Notes under the pieces: generated by a model
Seen by the model: the letters and a program-made list of their open reading frames with translations, nothing else
The model's database searches: none
What the model was told of the DNA's origin: nothing
Translations under genes and position numbers: made by a program
Source of the DNA: Dermacentor variabilis
Taxonomy: Eukaryota > Arthropoda > Arachnida > Ixodida > Ixodidae
Assembly: GCF_050947875.1 (NCBI RefSeq)
Contig: NC_134571.1
Location: 229,968,024-230,032,023, forward strand
Length of the DNA: 64,000 nt
Reading direction: 5' to 3'
Shown: positions 33,617-42,869 of the stretch, piece by piece
Numbering within the stretch: the stretch's first letter is position 1
How the letters are laid out: the number at the start of each line of letters is the position of its first letter

Positions 33617-34945
33617 TCAAGAAACAAAATCATCGAGCCACGGAGGTCGTTTTCTGTCACGATGAGCACGTGTGCGTACCTCAGAAGAACTTTGGGGGTT
33701 GCGACGCGTATCGGTCGACTTCGAAGACCCAGTTGTCCCACTATTATTTCCCTCCCCCTGATTGGACAATTGAATGTGGGTGTCGCTCAAAGCTGGAGAG
33801 GGTTGCCCAGGAAGCTCCTCTCGAAGTCCCAACAAGTCCTGGGAGGCTACCGATTCCCCCACGGAATCAGAGACGACTGCTGACTGTGCACACTCGGAAG
33901 TGATACCGTCAGACGAACTACTTAGCTGATGCTTATAACTGTGAGAAGACGCTGTCACTACAGACGAGTCATCGGAATGACTATCCAGATTTAAATATGA
34001 GTACAAAAAGTCTCTATCACTTGTACACAATGTACTACCTGTTGGATCCTTCATCACTAGGGTTAACTTAGACACATGCCACGTCTTCCCATCACTGAGT
34101 ACAAAAATAGATGGTCCTATCTGGGCCTTAACTGTACGAGATTTACTGTACTTAAAGAATCCTTTCCTGTTAAATCTTATTCTGACGGTGTCTCCCACCT
34201 TGATACAAGTTGCCTGAGCACCTCTACATTTGTGTACGTACTGTTTAGTCCGCCACTGTTTCTGCAAGACTCTTTCTTGAACTTGAGGCACAATACTGTC
34301 CTGTTCCCGTAGATCTACACAGAGCCGCATGGTTCCATTCTTCTTGCGCACCACCACGAGTGGAGACACCCACTCAGAAGCCTCGACGCGCTCGATGACG
34401 TCGCAGTCCTCGAGACGTCGCAATTCATTTGTGACCTGGTCACGGAGAGCCAGGGGTAGTTGGCGCAACATTGAAGATACTGGTTTCGCATTTTGCTGCC
34501 GATGAATTCGGTGCACAAAGTTGTTGACGAGACCCAACTCGTCACTGAGGAGGTGATCAAAACCCGGAGGCACACCTGTGGGGCTCTGTACTGAAGGAAG
34601 CGATGGTAGACGACATGTCAGCGACGTACCGTCGATCTGTATGCCCAAGCGGTAGATGGTGTCTAAACCCAGCAGTGATGTTGCTGTAGTCGTTACGTGG
34701 AACGTGACGGAGCATGACCTTTGGAAAAACTGGACAGTGGCATGAAAAAGGCCTTGAATGTCAATGCGTTGCTTGGAGAAATTTCTCAAGTCCACTGTTG
34801 TTTGTGACAGCCTGTGCTGTCGACCAAAGTGATTTCTAAAATCTTCGGCCATCATGAATGACACAGACGCTCCTGTATCCACCAGCAGTCGCATGGAGAC
34901 GCCGTTAACTACGACCGGAACTTCGAAATCTTTTTTTAGTTTCAA
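33617..34945 (-). CDS. Shortened Gypsy pol: protease, RT start, integrase tail
   Basis: A 442-codon open frame. Residues about 20-30 give LLVDTGASVSF (aspartic protease). Residues about 190-217 give EWVSPLVVVRKKNGTMRLCV plus DLREQ, the first RT block. The sequence then jumps, without a frame break, to QVQERVLQKQWRTKQYVHKC and TCIKVGDTVRIRFNRKGFFK, the C-terminal part of an integrase and its Ser-rich tail, ending RKRPPWLDDFVS. RT palm, RNase H and the integrase catalytic core are missing. It could still supply protease but cannot reverse-transcribe or integrate. Whether it is translated is unknown; it would follow gag in the same transcript. Confidence 0.8.
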   Translation of the reverse strand: MKLKKDFEVPVVVNGVSMRLLVDTGASVSFMMAEDFRNHFGRQHRLSQTTVDLRNFSKQRIDIQGLFHATVQFFQRSCSVTFHVTTTATSLLGLDTIYRLGIQIDGTSLTCRLPSLPSVQSPTGVPPGFDHLLSDELGLVNNFVHRIHRQQNAKPVSSMLRQLPLALRDQVTNELRRLEDCDVIERVEASEWVSPLVVVRKKNGTMRLCVDLREQDSIVPQVQERVLQKQWRTKQYVHKCRGAQATCIKVGDTVRIRFNRKGFFKYSKSRTVKAQIGPSIFVLSDGKTWHVSKLTLVMKDPTGSTLCTSDRDFLYSYLNLDSHSDDSSVVTASSHSYKHQLSSSSDGITSECAQSAVVSDSVGESVASQDLLGLREELPGQPSPALSDTHIQLSNQGEGNNSGTTGSSKSTDTRRNPQSSSEVRTRAHRDRKRPPWLDDFVS

Positions 34946-35005
34946 AAGCGCTTACCGTCAAGACAGACGCGGACAGCTGCCCTGTGGAAGTTGAAGACAG
35001 CGTCT

Positions 35006-36021
35006 CTACGGAAGAGACGTGTTGCACCGCTGTTCGGGTCTTTCGACATACCGAAGCGAAATGGCCCAACGTGTGGCAGGCATTACATCGCCGATTTCTT
35101 GCTGGACAATTCCTGTAAGACGCGATATGGTTCCTGCTGCCACACCGATCGCATGCACCACGGTTTCCGGAGGAGCCATGTGCGAAATGTTGACCATCTT
35201 GGCGGTTTCTCTGAAGAAGTCGGCCCTCTTGGCGGCTTCTCGGAAGAAGTCGGCCATCTTGGCTGCTTTTCGGAAGAAGTCGGCCATCCTCATGGCCTGT
35301 TGGACTAAGTCAGCCATCTTGGCAGCTTCCCGGAAGAAGTCTGTCATCTTGGCCCATCGACGGAACGCCAAGTTGAGATGCCTCGATTCTTCGTACATTT
35401 TCAGAGCCGAACGTGCGGTTCGCTCGATGCAGAGCTTCTAAAGAGCGTCCAATTTCTTCGGCCTTGTCCAGAGACAGGGTTTCGCCATGAGCTAATAACT
35501 TTTTGCGAACGCTGGCGTTCGCTACCCCATGTATTATTTGGTCTCGGACGCGCTCATTGTAGGTTGTGCCGAAGTTGCACTGCACCGCCTTCTCGTTCAG
35601 TGCGGTCACGAATTCCAGGAATCCTTCTCCCTCGAACTGCCTTCGACTGGTGAATTCGTGCCTCTCCGCCAGAACATTTGTTGACGCGGCGAACAGCCGG
35701 TCAAGCCGCTGCAAGAGTTTCTTGAACTCTGACGCTGGCGGGACCGCATCACTTGACGTTGACGCTGCGCCGGTCGACTGCCTTGCTGCTTCGCTTGACG
35801 CTGACGCTGCGCCGGTTAACTGCCTTGCTGCTTCCTGCTCCTCGTCTGCAAAGTACTTTTGTTGTCCCTCACGCCCGAGAGCGCTGACGAGCGCGGACGC
35901 TCGTCGCGCTCGGCCGCTTCGAGGTGGGCCTGCAAAATTTTTTTCCATCGATGCCATGGAATTAACGGTGGCCCGGGCAATTCAAGAAAAACGGGAAGGT
36001 TCGTCGTAAAAGAAGCCATGC
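35006..36021 (-). pseudogene. Gypsy copy F gag
   Basis: Starts MASFTTNLPVFLELPGPPLI and PWHRWKKILQAHLEA, the start typical of K02A2.6-like Gypsy gag. It shifts frame near 35880 into FTSRRQFEGEGFLEFVTALN, NFGTTYNERVRDQIIHGVAN and LSLDKAEEIGRSLEAL, then shifts again near 35390. After a 10-residue repeat tract comes a CCHC knuckle, CNACHTLGHFASVC, preceded by a second Cys-rich stretch (CDRCGSRNHIASYRNC). At least two frameshifts make it a pseudogene in this copy. Confidence 0.8.
35190..35356 (-). repeat. 30-bp tandem repeat in gag, about 5.5 units
   Basis: Units at 35190, 35220, 35250, 35280 and 35310, plus a part unit, exactly 30 bases apart. On the coding strand they encode variants of the decapeptide KMADFFREAA. 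The reading frame is kept through all units. Confidence 0.9.
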
Positions 36022-36260
36022 CCGGTGGCGTGCAGGAGACAGTGCAGGAGACAAGCCGGAGCTCACAGCAGGAACGGCGGGGCAAGGAAGAACAAAGGGG
36101 TCGGGAAGGCCTAGGCTCGGAAGCATTGCGACTCCAAGTGCATCGGCGGCGTTTGTGTGCTGTGCAGACACAGGAAAGGTCGCTTCACTTACGAAGCTCG
36201 TTGGTTTCCCGGGGCTTCGGTCAGAACCGCAACGGGAATCCCATCCTCGTCGCCATAAGA

Positions 36261-36551
36261 TGTTGTGTCGGCAGCGGCAGGCAAGCGGGGGCCCGGCGCC
36301 CAGCGAACGTGCGCGAGTGCCCGACGCAGAGAGGGAGACGCGGAGCCAACTGCTCCTGATGAAAACCGGACTAGGACTGAGCCGGCTAGCGGCCGTTTAT
36401 TACCAAAAAAGACTCCACACGCCAGATGGCACCTTCCAAGTGGTCCAAGCTCGTCACATGACAGAAGGGGGGTGCGCCATCTAGCTAGACTACTACGAAA
36501 CGTAAATATATGATAACACGGAGATCTCGTAGGGGGCGACACTATACCACA
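36261..36551 (-). repeat. LTR of copy F (5' in its own orientation)
   Basis: TGTTGTGTCGGCAG...CTATACCACA on the + strand; same length as its partner. Confidence 0.87.
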
Positions 36552-36555
36552 TATT

Positions 36556-36781
36556 TCCAAACGAAAAGTATTCCAAGCTCCGGCACCCAGCAATGAAAAT
36601 GCGCCCCTGGGACTTCTGCAGCACTACTGCGCGCGTGCACGGAGAGTACAACGCCAACGAGGAATCTGCCATGCGAGTGTTTGCTGAGAAGAGGGGGCTG
36701 GCTGAAAAGCTGGCACGCAGCTTCAGTAAGTTTGAGGCCGCTGTCGTCATGCTAGGCCGCGGCGGCATCAAACGAAAATAA
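36556..36781 (+). pseudogene. Tigger transposase C-terminal tail
   Basis: Reads RPWDFCSTTARVHGEYNANE, AMRVFAEKRGLAEKLARSFS and ends RGGIKRK before TAA. The same tail occurs at 63594-63869 on the minus strand, which shows the uninterrupted sequence across the LTR insertion point. Confidence 0.7.
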
Positions 36782-36965
36782 CACTTTTGTCGCACGAAGT
36801 GCATAAATACTGCATGTTTTTTTCCCCTTTCATTGCACTCTCTCAGAGTTCCGTTTTTGACAGGTAAGTGGGCGATCTCATGCTATTTTGGTTAAACAGT
36901 ACTACCGTCTAGTACGTACTTTTTCCAAGCTCCGGCCAACTACGGTTTAACGAGGTTTCACTGTA

Positions 36966-37025
36966 TACGAAATCACCTGCATCGGCCTTTTTCGCTTACC
37001 AGGCTTACTTTTTGGATTAGGGTTC
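36966..37025 (-). pseudogene. PLE linker fragment between Tigger and piggyBac
   Basis: Minus-strand NPNPKSKPGKRKRPMQVIS continues the PLE linker. On its low side it should join HKLSYSIKQI (32200), which supports a single host PLE. Confidence 0.6.
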
Positions 37026-39443
37026 TTAACTCTTTCGCTACCAAGGGAAAAAGGGCAGTTTTTACTAGGTAGAAGGAAATATTTTTGGCGGCTATGCACG
37101 AATGCCTTATTTACATTGTTCGGTATCAAAATATAGCTAAGGGAATTTCCTATTCAATAACATAAATGTTGCGTATATATTTATTACACAAATTAATGAA
37201 AAAAAATTTATAATGTAAAAATTTATACAGTGACAATATCGCTCTGCTTGAAAAAGGTGCACAACTTTAAAAATATCAGGGGTAAAAAAATTTGAAGATA
37301 TACATTTTGTTGCCTTATATATTCTAAAGAAATAACACAAGTTTCAGAAAGTTTTTCGGAAAACTGTTCTTTCCACAAAAAAAAAAAAAAAAAAAAAATT
37401 TAGCGTGGTTGAGCAGCATGCCATTCTCAAAAGCAGTCCCTCGTCGGGATGAAATAGAGATGCACACCGCATGGATCACAAAAAAGTGCCGTCTTCATCT
37501 CTACTTTGTTTTTCTCATAGCAGAGCTTGCAGTTATGGCGCTTTTCTTGCATTTGGGGCTTGTGCTCAGACTTCTTTGGAGGAGGTGGAGGGTGACTAGG
37601 TCTGTCGTCCAACCCAAAAGTCTGGTTTACCAGCTCAATTCGAAATGCAAGCTGGTCAAAGCCAGTCTTTCTGGAGAGTTCCTCTATCTCGGGGTGATGC
37701 TCCCTGTGTTCCTGGAAAATGATGAAGCTGTTGACGACAGCAATGTCAATGCAGTGGAAGAACAGTGTCTTCCACCACCTGACACACTTCATCAAGACAT
37801 TATAGGAAATAATAAGTTGATCGGATTTGTCAACCAAGCATGCCCTTATAATCTTCTATCAAAAGTGGCTTCCTGGTGGGGAGCTTTGTCCATTGGTCTC
37901 CTCTCTTCACTTTTTCCATTGCAGTGACGTGATTGTTGGCAGTGTGTGCTGTGCTTATCATGTTTACAACGCACTTGTCTTTCCACTGCAAGTACAGCAC
38001 ATCACGGCACCGCAGCCAGCGTATGTCACCTCGAGTTCTTTTTTTCTCCCAAGTGGAGTCTTTCAACTGGGAGGGAAATCCACAACGATCTTTGCGCGTT
38101 GTTCCGTAAGAGAGTGTCTTCCTTTCAGGGAGATGTTCAAAGAGGGAGGTGGACGTGTAAAAGTTGTCAAGGTAGACAATGTAGCCTTGATCCAAATATG
38201 CATCACAAAGGCGGGTTACAACGTCATAAGCCAGTCCCTTTGAGCTGGGTGTTTCTCGCTTCCCGGTGTAAACACTGAATTGAACAGTGTAGCCTGTTCT
38301 TGAGTCAACAAGGACCCATACCTTATACCCCCACTTGATGACCCCCTTGTCACGCATATACTGCTAAATTTCCGATCGTCCTTTTGATTTAACCATTCGT
38401 TCGTCCACGCACAATTTTTGGTATGGCTGGAAAAGCTGACCTGACACGTCATTCATATGCTGCAGTAAATGTGCGATCCTGTGCAGCTTGCCATCGTGAA
38501 CAGGGTCAGTCTTCTCCGGGTCCATGACACTAAGAAAGGCAAGGAACGCAAAAAATCGGCTCCTGGGCATAATCTTTGGAGGAATGGGCCCGAATAACTC
38601 CGAGGTATTCCAGTATAGATGGAGGCGAGGCAGTTCCACAATTCCCATGTATATCAGGATTCCGATGCATTGCATTACTTCACCCGGACTGAAATTTTTC
38701 CATGAGGCGTCCTTTTCTGCGTAAGTCTGCGTCTCTGAAATATGCGTCCATGCATATTTGTTTGTTTTTTCGCAGATAACGTTGATTAGCTGTGCTGTGA
38801 AAAATTGTTGGAAGACATCGATGGCCTGTATGAAGTGCCGTGCATTACTCCGGAGCGCGCCGCCAACTTCGACCCCCGGGTTTCTTCTCGGAAAAAACTG
38901 CACGCGCTTTACAGCTGCTGGCAGGGAATCGTGTCCGTATGACGTTGAGACCCTGAAAATGCATAATATAGCTGTGAGTACATGCTCCACTGCCCATAAC
39001 TATTTGTTAGTAATCGAAATGTGCGCCGCACATAGAACTGACACTCCTCCGCTGGATGTTATGGCTTGATTTGATGCATCCTCGTCCTCGGTGCTAAATT
39101 CTGATGTGTCCACATCTTCTTCAGGCTCACTACTACTGATTGCATCCGCAAAATCAGCTACAGAAGCGCTCGATTGGCGAGAAACACGACGTCTTTTAGG
39201 AGTGTCTGCGTGCGATGACGACGCCATGATCGACGTGCTCACCTGACAATACGAAACTTTTTGCGGTGCGCGGAGACGAACCGGAAAGTAAAAAAACCAA
39301 CAAAACATAGCGGAAATCGTTGTGTGCTTCCCACTTTCTAACCTAGATGGCGCTAGGCGCTCGCAAGCTGCGCTAGAATTTGAACTTGAAATGGCATCGA
39401 TCAAGTGGATCGATGTGAATAGGCGCGGTAGTGAAAGAATTAA
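37026..39443 (-). mobile_element. piggyBac transposon
   Basis: TTAA at both ends (37026-37029 and 39440-39443), with ends TTAACTCTTTCGCTACC and, inverted, TTAATTCTTTCACTACC. It encodes one transposase on the minus strand. Inserted in the PLE between its RT and GIY-YIG parts. At 2.4 kb it has the size of a complete piggyBac. Confidence 0.9.
37427..39227 (-). pseudogene. piggyBac transposase, nearly complete
   Basis: Starts MASSSHADTPKRRRV with an acidic N-terminus. There is a stop near 39000, where an intron ending TTTTCAG or a nonsense codon must be assumed. Then the core: SPGEVMQCIGILIYMGIVEL, LCVDERMVKSKGRS (first Asp), GYKVWVLVDSRTGYTV, YIVYLDNFYTSTSLFEHL (second Asp), DKSDQLIISYNVL and LFFHCIDIAVVNSF (third Asp). 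It ends in a Cys-rich finger, CKLCYEKNKVEMKTALFCDP. Lesions are a TAG after KGRSEI (about 38365), a frameshift near 37833, and a TGA at 37427 that cuts EWHAAQPR off the end. All three catalytic Asp are intact. Confidence 0.88.
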
Positions 39444-39855
39444 TCTTTTGAAGCAACGCTTCTGAAACTGCAGTAACTAAAACCGATGGGTATCCGGCTT
39501 CTTTCAGCCCCGTCACCTGGAGGCCGAAGCTTTCGCTCATTATGTGGAAACATGTCTTCATTAGGGCTGATTGAAGGCAATTCATTACAATTCCTCTTTT
39601 GACAAGTTTGAAATGGGCACTGTTAAAAGGCAGTAACCCCTTCTTTGACCTCGGGCTGTATTGCCAGCAGATATGGTCATCCTTAAATAATATCACTAGG
39701 TCCAGGAACTGTAGTTGGAAATTCTTTGGAGTTTCCCAACTGAAGCTAAGCGCGGAACTGTTGGATGAGGACACCTTAATAGTGTCATGAACAGCAGCAT
39801 CCAGATCATCATTTGAACCATTTATTAAAATTACGAAAAAATAATCTACCTACTG
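39444..39855 (-). pseudogene. PLE reverse transcriptase (thumb) fragment
   Basis: Minus-strand reading: FFVILINGSNDDLDAAVHDT, QLQFLDLVILFKDDHICWQY, LLPFNSAHFKLVKRGIV and GYPSVLVTAVSEALLQKI. QFLDL, the K-LLP-NSAHSKLVKR block and the GYP helix are characteristic of Penelope/Neptune RTs. The expected YVDD box just upstream (39845-39860) is disrupted by a small indel and nothing further 5' is recognisable. Confidence 0.75.
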
Positions 39856-39860
39856 GCATA

Positions 39861-40288
39861 TTTTAACAACGCGAGTTCACATTAACTGCGATAAGATCAC
39901 CCTGCAACCACTATGCTGCAGTTGAGCTAAAAAGAATCAATGCACACAGTGCACGCAGAAAGGGGGGAGGGGTGCGGCATTCAAGCAATTAAGGGTGATC
40001 TTATAAACTGGGTGCATCTATGACCAGCAACAAAGTTGAACACTGCAATAGTCAGCGAGTAAAAATCAAAACTTCTTTCACTGCTTGCAAATCACTTGCA
40101 TGGGTGGCTCGCATTGAATGATACCAAAATATAGATGCCTGCCATCTGGCACACTACCTCATAAACAGTGGGGCCATACATGCCACAAAATAAGATAAAT
40201 AAAAAAGTAAAGAACCAAAAAAAGCATATCTTGCTTTCCTTTTTTCCGAGTGATAATTGCACCTTCATGATTTATAGCAATTCATAAC
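39861..40288. other. Unassigned intron sequence
   Basis: AT-rich; no coding or repeat signal recognised upstream of the RTE start. Confidence 0.5.
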
Positions 40289-41640
40289 TGTAGAATCTTG
40301 GAAGAATGCTAACATAATCCTAGTCCATAAGAAAGGGGACGCCAAAGACTTGAAAAATTATAGACCGATCAGCTTACTGTCAGTTGCCTACAAACTATTT
40401 AATAAGGTAATCGCAAATAGAATCAGGAACACCTTAGACTTCCGTCAACCAAAGGACCAGACAGGATTTTGTAAAGGCTACTCAACAATAGACCATATTC
40501 ACGCTATCAATCAGGTGATAGAGAAATGTGCGGAATATAACCAACCCTTATATATAACTTTCATTGATTACGAGAAAGCGTATGATTCTGTCGAAATCTC
40601 AGCAGTCATAGAGGCATTACGGAATCGGTGTGTAGACAAGCCGTATGTAAAAATACTGAAAGATATCTATAGCGGCTCCACAGCCACCATAGACCTCCAT
40701 AAAGAAAGTAATAAAATCCCAATAAAGAAAGGCGTCAGGCAGGGAGATACGATCTCTCCAATGCTATTCACAGCGTGTTTACAGCAAGTATTAAGAGACC
40801 TTGATGGGGAAGTATTGGGTATAAAAGTTAATGGAGAATACCTTAGTAACTTGCCATTCGCTGATGATATTGCCTTGCTTAGTAACTCAGGGGACCAATT
40901 GCAATGCATGCTCACTGACCTGGAGAGGCAAAGCAGAAGAGTGGTTCTAGAAATTAATCTGCAGAAAACTAAAGTAATGTTTAACAGTCTCGGAAGAGAA
41001 CAGCAACTTACAATAGGTAGCGAGGCACTGGAAGTGGTAAGGGAATACATCTACTTAGGACAGGTAGTGACGGCGGATCCGGATCATGAGACGGAAATAA
41101 TCAGAACAATAAGAATGGGCTGGGGTGCGTTTGGCAGGCATTCTCCGATCATGAACAGCAGGTTGCCATTATCCCTCAAGAGAAAAGTGTATAATAGCTG
41201 TGTCTTACCAGTACTCACCTACGGGGCGGAAACCTGGAGGCTTACGAAAAGGGTTCTACTTAAATTGAGGATGACGCAACGAGCTATGGAAAGAAGAATG
41301 ATGGCTGTAACGTTAAGGGATAAGAAAAGAGCATATTGGGTGAGGGAACAAATGCGACTTAAAGACATCTTCATTGAAATCAAGAAAAAGAAATGGGGGG
41401 GGGCATGGACAGGACATGTAATGAGGAGGGAAGATAACCGATGGTCATTAAGGGTTACGGACTGGATTTCAAGGGAAGGGAAGCGTAGCAGGGGTCGGCA
41501 GAAAGTTAGGCGGGCGGATGAAATTAAGAAGTTTGCAGGGACGACATGGCCACAATTAGTACATGACCGGGGTTGTTGGAGAAGTATGGGAGAGGCCTTT
41601 GCCCTGCAGTGGGTGTAACCAGGCTGATGATGATGATGAT
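40289..41640 (+). mobile_element. RTE-type LINE, copy 2, 5'-truncated
   Basis: Begins inside the RT coding region (TAGAATCTTGGAAGAATGCT, compare 15670) and ends with the same GGCTGATGATGATGATGAT tail as copy 1. It lacks the endonuclease. Typical 5' truncation during target-primed reverse transcription. Confidence 0.9.
40350..41618 (+). CDS. RTE reverse transcriptase, open 422-codon frame
   Basis: Starts within [20 protein letters not shown]. It shows FIDYEKAYDSVEISAVIEAL (palm A Asp), KGVRQGDTISPMLFTA, LPFADDIALLSN (palm C, FADD) and MFNSLGREQQ, then the RTE C-terminal domain GHVMRREDNRWSLRVTDWIS and GKRSRGRQKVRRADEIKKFA. The frame is open to the natural stop at 41616-41618, unlike copy 1. 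Because endonuclease and the RT fingers are missing, it cannot mobilise itself. It is probably not expressed and is listed as an intact frame only. Confidence 0.82.
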   Translation: MKNYRPISLLSVAYKLFNKVIANRIRNTLDFRQPKDQTGFCKGYSTIDHIHAINQVIEKCAEYNQPLYITFIDYEKAYDSVEISAVIEALRNRCVDKPYVKILKDIYSGSTATIDLHKESNKIPIKKGVRQGDTISPMLFTACLQQVLRDLDGEVLGIKVNGEYLSNLPFADDIALLSNSGDQLQCMLTDLERQSRRVVLEINLQKTKVMFNSLGREQQLTIGSEALEVVREYIYLGQVVTADPDHETEIIRTIRMGWGAFGRHSPIMNSRLPLSLKRKVYNSCVLPVLTYGAETWRLTKRVLLKLRMTQRAMERRMMAVTLRDKKRAYWVREQMRLKDIFIEIKKKKWGGAWTGHVMRREDNRWSLRVTDWISREGKRSRGRQKVRRADEIKKFAGTTWPQLVHDRGCWRSMGEAFALQWV

Positions 41641-42290
41641 AAGCCAGGCAAGAGAACAAGTGTTCAGGATCGCCACTCAGCCTCTAGAGTCAATGAACGA
41701 GTATGTTTATCTTGGTCAGTTACTCACAGGAGACCCTGATCATGAGAAGGAAATTTACAGAAGAATAATAATGGGTTGGAGCGCATTCGGCAGACACTGT
41801 CAGATCCTGAATGGAAGCTTGCCATTATCATTAAAAAGAAAGGTGTAGAATCAGTGTGTTCTGCCGGTGATGACATGTATTGCACGACCTTGGAGACAGA
41901 CAATAAAGCTCAAAAGCAAGTTAAGGACTGCGCAAAGAGTGATGGAACAAAGAATGTTAGGCATAACGTCAAGAGACAGGAAGAGAGCAGTGTGGATCAG
42001 AGAGCAAACGGGGTAGCCGATATTCTAATTGACATTAAAAAAACGAAATACAGCTGGGCAGGTCATGTAATGCGTAGGTTAAATAAACGGTGGACCATTA
42101 GGGTTACAGAATGTGTGCCAAGGGAAGGGAAGCACAGTCGAGGATGGCAGAAGACTAGGTAGTGTGATGAAATTAAGAAATTCGCAGGCGTTAGCTGGAA
42201 TTGGTTGGTGCAGGACAAGGGTAATCGTAGATCGCAGGGAGAGGCCTTCATCCTGCAGTGGACATTAAAAAATCTATGGGCACTTTGCTG
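41641..42290 (+). mobile_element. Older RTE 3' fragment
   Basis: Starts at YVYLGQLLTGDPDHEKEIYR-type sequence and follows the RT C-terminal domain (RRIIMGWSAFGRHCQILNGS, GHVMRRLNKRWTIRVTE, KHSRGWQKTR, DEIKKFAGVSWNWLVQD), with stops and shifts. More diverged than copies 1 and 2. Copy 2 abuts it exactly at the microsatellite tail. Confidence 0.8.
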
Positions 42291-42292
42291 AG

Positions 42293-42620
42293 TTAAACTG
42301 CGATAGGCGAAAGTATATCCATAAATGGGCCTCTGTAGCTGTTGTCTGAAATGTTCTGCGAACGGACACCGCCGTGGCCGCGAGCATGGAATGCAATCAC
42401 AGCCATATGGCTGCAAGGTTTGTCGCCGATGTGTGCGCACCCCCACGTGCCCACTCGCACAGTGCTACTGGCATGGTATCTCCTCTCCTTGCTTCCCTCG
42501 TCACCGCTTCTTGCCGCTTCACCGCTTTCTTGCATCCACCACAGATTGCGCCCGGACACTCATGAGCCACTAAAGGCTTATCATCATCAGCCTTAATAGG
42601 CTGATGATGATGATAATTTA
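42293..42620 (-). mobile_element. RTE-tailed short element (SINE-like?)
   Basis: Read on the minus strand it follows the same kind of TGATGATGATAAGCC end. The 14-base arms TATCATCATCAGCC (42579-42592) and GGCTGATGATGATA (42599-42612) form a palindrome. No coding signal. Could be a SINE using RTE machinery. Confidence 0.38.
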
Positions 42621-42624
42621 AACA

Positions 42625-42866
42625 ACACCAGCATGGCAACTGCACCGACCACGCTCAATCACGCACTGCTCACTCAGTATTGTCCCACCCAGAAACCGAA
42701 CACGGCAGCTGAATTGCATTGCTATATGAGTCATCATCTGCTGCCAATTATTGGAAGCACCATCAGTTTCGGGCCACCACGGCAGGCGCGTCTACCAGCA
42801 CGCCATTCCACACTGTACTTGAGTGTCACGTAATCGGGCATGCAAACACATGCCACAAACACAACT
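42625..42866 (-). repeat. Probable 3' LTR part of copy D
   Basis: On the minus strand it begins TTGTGTTTGTGGCATGTG directly after the polypurine tract. The inner end near 42625 is set by the start of the RTE-tailed element. No partner LTR is in the window. Confidence 0.4.
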
Positions 42867-42869
42867 TCT

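Larger units (their letters stand above)
32948..36551 (-). mobile_element. Internally deleted Ty3/Gypsy-type LTR element, copy F
   Basis: Two 291-base LTRs (32948-33238 and 36261-36551) with about a dozen differences by eye. TATTC (32943-32947) and TATTT (36552-36556) flank it. Coding is on the minus strand. Next to the upstream LTR lies TGGCGACGAGGATGGG, a candidate primer-binding site; next to the downstream LTR lies the run CCAGGGGGGGACGA, a candidate polypurine tract. It encodes gag and a shortened pol lacking most RT, RNase H and the integrase core, so it is non-autonomous. Confidence 0.87.
32208..36963 (+). mobile_element. Tigger-like element (CAGTAAAACCTC family), copy 1, with nested LTR element
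   Basis: Ends CAGTAAAACCTCGTTAAACC and, inverted, CAGTGAAACCTCGTTAAACC. TA follows at 36964-36965; the left flank is CA. Transposase N-terminal pieces (32530-32932) and C-terminal tail (36556-36781) are separated by the LTR element 32948-36551; the DDE core is absent. Copy 2 begins at 63412 on the minus strand. Confidence 0.85.
31318..39860 (-). mobile_element. Penelope-like element (PLE), split by Tigger and piggyBac
   Basis: Reading down from 39855 on the minus strand: RT thumb region (39855-39444), then piggyBac (39443-37026), a short PLE piece (37025-36966), a Tigger (36963-32208), then the GIY-YIG endonuclease (32200-31808) and a 3' end near 31318. The pieces follow the PLE order RT to GIY-YIG, so I infer one element. 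It is 5'-truncated near the RT active site. This is the host for the deepest nest in the window. Confidence 0.78.

Noticed and set aside
33433..33903. 156-codon + frame
   Set aside because: Antisense shadow of the copy F pol tail.
35190..35356. Regular repeat array considered as CRISPR
   Set aside because: Contiguous 30-bp units without spacers, in frame within gag, in eukaryotic DNA.
35566..36359. + strand frames of 147 and 166 codons
   Set aside because: Antisense to copy F gag and its LTR; no protein signal of their own.
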